DNA of 64,000 bases, taken from positions 1 through 64,000 of the forward strand of contig JAUMZD010000004.1 of NCBI GenBank assembly GCA_030528325.1, read 5' to 3'. Positions 61,825-64,000 of the stretch are shown piece after piece. The stretch's first letter is position 1; every line of letters starts with the position of its first letter. Both the position numbers and the translations under genes were made by a program. The stretch is from Lautropia sp. Lineage in GTDB: Bacteria > Pseudomonadota > Gammaproteobacteria > Burkholderiales > Burkholderiaceae_E. The notes beneath the pieces are model-generated. The model had not been told where the DNA came from and made no database searches. It worked only from the letters and a program-made list of their open reading frames with translations.

Positions 61825-63183
61825 ATGAAACTGGTCGTTGTTGGTGCAGGCTATGTCGGGCTGGTTTCCGGCGCATGTTTTGCAGAGATGGGACATCACG
61901 TCACCTGCGTGGATGTCAGTGAGGAAAAGATCGCTGGTCTGAGGAAGGGCGTCCTGCCCATCTACGAACCGGGTCTGGAAGACATGGTGCTGCGCAATCA
62001 GCGCGATGGGCGCCTCGACTTCAGCACGTCGTTGCCGGAGGCGATGAAACAGGCCGATGTCTATTGCATCGCCGTGGGTACGCCACCGGATGAGGATGGT
62101 TCGGCAGACCTCCGGCATGTGCTGGCCGTGGCTCGTGAGATCGGCATGAACATGGATCGCACCTCGACGATCATCAACAAGTCGACCGTGCCGGTGGGCA
62201 CCGCCGAGAAGGTGCGGGCCGTGGTCGAGGCCGAGCTGGAGAAGCGTGGTCTCAGCATCGACTTCGACGTGGTCTCGAACCCCGAGTTCCTGAAGGAAGG
62301 TGTGGCCATCGAGGATTTCATGCACCCGGATCGGATCGTCCTGGGCGTTGCCGGTGGACGTGCACGCCAGACGATGAGCATGATCTACGAGCCCTTCGTT
62401 CATGACGGGGCCCGCCTGATCTTCATGGGGGTTCGCGATGCCGAGATGACCAAATATGCGGCCAATGCGATGCTGGCAACCCGTATTTCGTTCATGAACG
62501 AAATTGCGGGGCTGTGCGAGAGGCTGGAAGTGGACGTGGAGAATGTGCGCCTGGGCATCGGTACGGATCAGCGCATCGGGCATCGCTTCATCTTCCCCGG
62601 CCCGGGCTACGGTGGCTCCTGCTTCCCGAAGGATGTCCGTGCGCTGGCCAGCATGGCAGAGGCGTCGGGGTACGAACCCCATCTGCTCAATGCGGTCGAG
62701 GCCCGCAACCGTCACCAGAAAAGCCGTCTGTTCGAGAAGGTGAGCGAGGAGCTGGGCGGAGACCTGTCGGGCAAGACCATCGCCGTCTGGGGGCTGGCCT
62801 TCAAACCGGGTACGGATGACATGCGTGAGGCCCCGAGCATTCCCCTGATCGAGGCACTGGTCGCTGCGGGCGCACGAGTTCGGGCCTTCGATCCGGTGGC
62901 GACCGAAACCGCCAGTCGTGTGCTGCCGGCCGAGGCCCAGACCTCCGGACAGCTGATCTTTGCCAGCGAACAGTACGAGGCGCTCGACGGCGCCGACGCG
63001 CTGGTGCTGGTGACGGAATGGCCGTCTTTCCGCTCGCCGGATTTCGAGCAGCTGCACGACCGGATGAAGAGTCCGGTGATCATCGATGGCCGCAACCAGT
63101 ATCAGCCTGAAGCGATGTTCGACATGGGCTTCCGCTATGTGGGTATCGGCCGTGGCCAGAAAGTGGGTGTGCAGGACGCCTGA
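61825..63183 (+). CDS. ugd: UDP-glucose 6-dehydrogenase
   Basis: Ugd oxidises UDP-glucose to UDP-glucuronate, a precursor of acidic exopolysaccharides. The 452 residues start with the NAD motif VVVGAGYVGLVSGACFAEMG. The catalytic segment is GPGYGGSCFPKDVRAL near 260 with the active Cys, and WGLAFKPGTDDMREAPS is near 330. I start at 61825, where the conserved protein begins after AAAGGTAAAGGG. It is the fourth gene behind the PepSY/two-component genes and probably feeds the glycan cluster opposite. Confidence 0.94.
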   Translation: MKLVVVGAGYVGLVSGACFAEMGHHVTCVDVSEEKIAGLRKGVLPIYEPGLEDMVLRNQRDGRLDFSTSLPEAMKQADVYCIAVGTPPDEDGSADLRHVLAVAREIGMNMDRTSTIINKSTVPVGTAEKVRAVVEAELEKRGLSIDFDVVSNPEFLKEGVAIEDFMHPDRIVLGVAGGRARQTMSMIYEPFVHDGARLIFMGVRDAEMTKYAANAMLATRISFMNEIAGLCERLEVDVENVRLGIGTDQRIGHRFIFPGPGYGGSCFPKDVRALASMAEASGYEPHLLNAVEARNRHQKSRLFEKVSEELGGDLSGKTIAVWGLAFKPGTDDMREAPSIPLIEALVAAGARVRAFDPVATETASRVLPAEAQTSGQLIFASEQYEALDGADALVLVTEWPSFRSPDFEQLHDRMKSPVIIDGRNQYQPEAMFDMGFRYVGIGRGQKVGVQDA

Positions 63184-63207
63184 TCGCTGAACGCGTGAGA
63201 TGATGGC

Positions 63208-63260
63208 AGGCAGCGGGCCTGCCGGGCACCCTGGAAAGGGTGTCCGGCGGCTCGCTGCCT
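63208..63260. terminator. Long hairpin between convergent ugd and amidase genes
   Basis: AGGCAGCG...GCCGGGCACCC pairs with GGGTGTCCGGC...CGCTGCCT over about 20 positions with small bulges. There is no T run, so termination would be of a weak or Rho-assisted kind. Confidence 0.5.
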
Positions 63261-63296
63261 TCCGTTGTCTGTGGCGGGCGTCCGATCCGGATGAGG

Positions 63297-64000
63297 TCAG
63301 GAAATCTTGCCGCGAGGCCCCGGCGGGTTGGCCTTCCTGTAATCCAGAATGCCCTTGGCGATGGCCCGTGCCAGTTCATCCTGATATTTCGGATTGCGCA
63401 GCCGTTTTTCTTCGTCCGGGTTGCTGATGAAAGCGGTTTCCACCAGCACCGAGGGCACGTCCGGTGAGCGAAGCACGGCAAAATTGGCCTGTTCGACACT
63501 CGTCTTGTGCAGGTTGCCGATCTGGCCCAGTTCGCTCAGCATCAGCTTTGCCAGGGCGCGGCTGTCGCGGATCTGCGAGGTGGTGTAGAGATCCATCAGC
63601 AGATTCGCGGTCTCGGGCAGGCTCGTCCTGATGTTGATGCCACCGATCAGGTCGGATCTGTTCTCGCGTTTCGCCAGCCACTTCGCGCCCAGGCTGCTGG
63701 CGCCGGTGCTGGACAGGACATAGACGGAGGAGCCGCGAGCCTCGGGCCTGATGAAGGCATCGGCGTGAATCGAGACGAAGAGGTCGGCCCGCACGGCACG
63801 TGCCTTGGAGACCCGCTTGGCCAGTGGCACGAAATAATCACCGTCGCGGGTCAGCACGACCCGCATGTTCTTTTCCCGGGCCAGCAGCTTGTGCACGCGC
63901 TGCCCGATGGCCAGCACGACATCCTTTTCATAGGTGCCTTTGGGCCCGATGGCGCCCGGATCCTCGCCGCCGTGGCCCGGATCCAGCGCTACCGTGAAGG
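63297..64000 (-). CDS. amiC: N-acetylmuramoyl-L-alanine amidase (AmiC-type), 5' end outside the window
   Basis: The Amidase_3 domain is visible from the window edge: ALDPGHGGEDPGAIGPKGTYEKD, with the zinc His and Glu, then SIHADAF with the second His, and VLVETAFISNPDEEKRL with the catalytic Glu. The C-terminus is ILDYRKANPPGPRGKIS. The N-terminal signal and AMIN domain expected of AmiC would lie beyond 64000. It cleaves septal peptidoglycan in the periplasm. Confidence 0.9.
   Translation of the reverse strand, partial: FTVALDPGHGGEDPGAIGPKGTYEKDVVLAIGQRVHKLLAREKNMRVVLTRDGDYFVPLAKRVSKARAVRADLFVSIHADAFIRPEARGSSVYVLSSTGASSLGAKWLAKRENRSDLIGGINIRTSLPETANLLMDLYTTSQIRDSRALAKLMLSELGQIGNLHKTSVEQANFAVLRSPDVPSVLVETAFISNPDEEKRLRNPKYQDELARAIAKGILDYRKANPPGPRGKIS

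Overview
The window is about 64 kb of GC-rich chromosome. Gene content and gene order point to a betaproteobacterium of the order Burkholderiales: rlmJ, pcnB-folK behind a HAD phosphatase, hda, purM, miaA-mutL, phoB-phoR, and an endonuclease-type MutL. A Lautropia-like organism is my best guess, but it rests on memory of gene style and not on a comparison.

1-16.7 kb is mostly housekeeping and metal uptake. It holds a GDT1-type Mn exporter, RlmJ, pseudoazurin, a FecBCD-type ABC importer, and exbD-exbB-tonB with two Fur-like boxes. These are followed by ribA-folE, phoBR, galE, and folK-pcnB-HAD phosphatase. 16.7-24.5 kb is a patched region. The usual neighbours hda, HAD-pcnB-folK and purM are separated by an amidase, a YidE-type transporter, a lipoprotein gene frameshifted at a G12 tract, a PIN/Phd toxin-antitoxin pair, and several small inverted-repeat elements.

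24.7-43.3 kb is a selenium/formate region. A three-subunit formate dehydrogenase, whose catalytic subunit reads an in-frame TGA as selenocysteine at codon 196, is followed downstream by fdhE, selA, selB, selC (tRNA-Sec) and selU/mnmH. Between the dehydrogenase and fdhE lies the most interesting block (29.7-36.0 kb). It has a P1B-type ATPase without a CPC motif, three HMA-like domains without CxxC, and four small Gly/Ala/Pro- or Arg-rich proteins with hydrophobic stretches. This architecture resembles the ferrosome (fez) clusters that build iron-storage organelles. A PIN/AbrB toxin-antitoxin pair sits inside this block between two identical 40-bp direct repeats.

41-45.6 kb carries a VapBC pair, a truncated HipBA and miaA. 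mutL and a DedA gene follow to 49.2 kb. 49.5-63.2 kb looks like one surface-glycan system: an AlgE-like outer-membrane porin, a protein with two fused APH-type kinase domains, an MsbA-like ABC exporter and three glycosyltransferases on the minus strand. Facing them across a palindromic control region are a three-PepSY periplasmic protein, an OmpR-type response regulator, a histidine kinase and UDP-glucose dehydrogenase. The window ends inside an N-acetylmuramoyl-L-alanine amidase gene.

Two families of short palindromic elements recur. Family A is 165 bp with 20-bp terminal inverted repeats (two full copies, one internally deleted copy, two partial copies). Family B is a palindrome seen as a 168-bp and a 53-bp version. 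One family A copy supplies the stop codon of the amidase gene. Four toxin-antitoxin loci fall between 22.5 and 44.7 kb, which marks this part as accessory.
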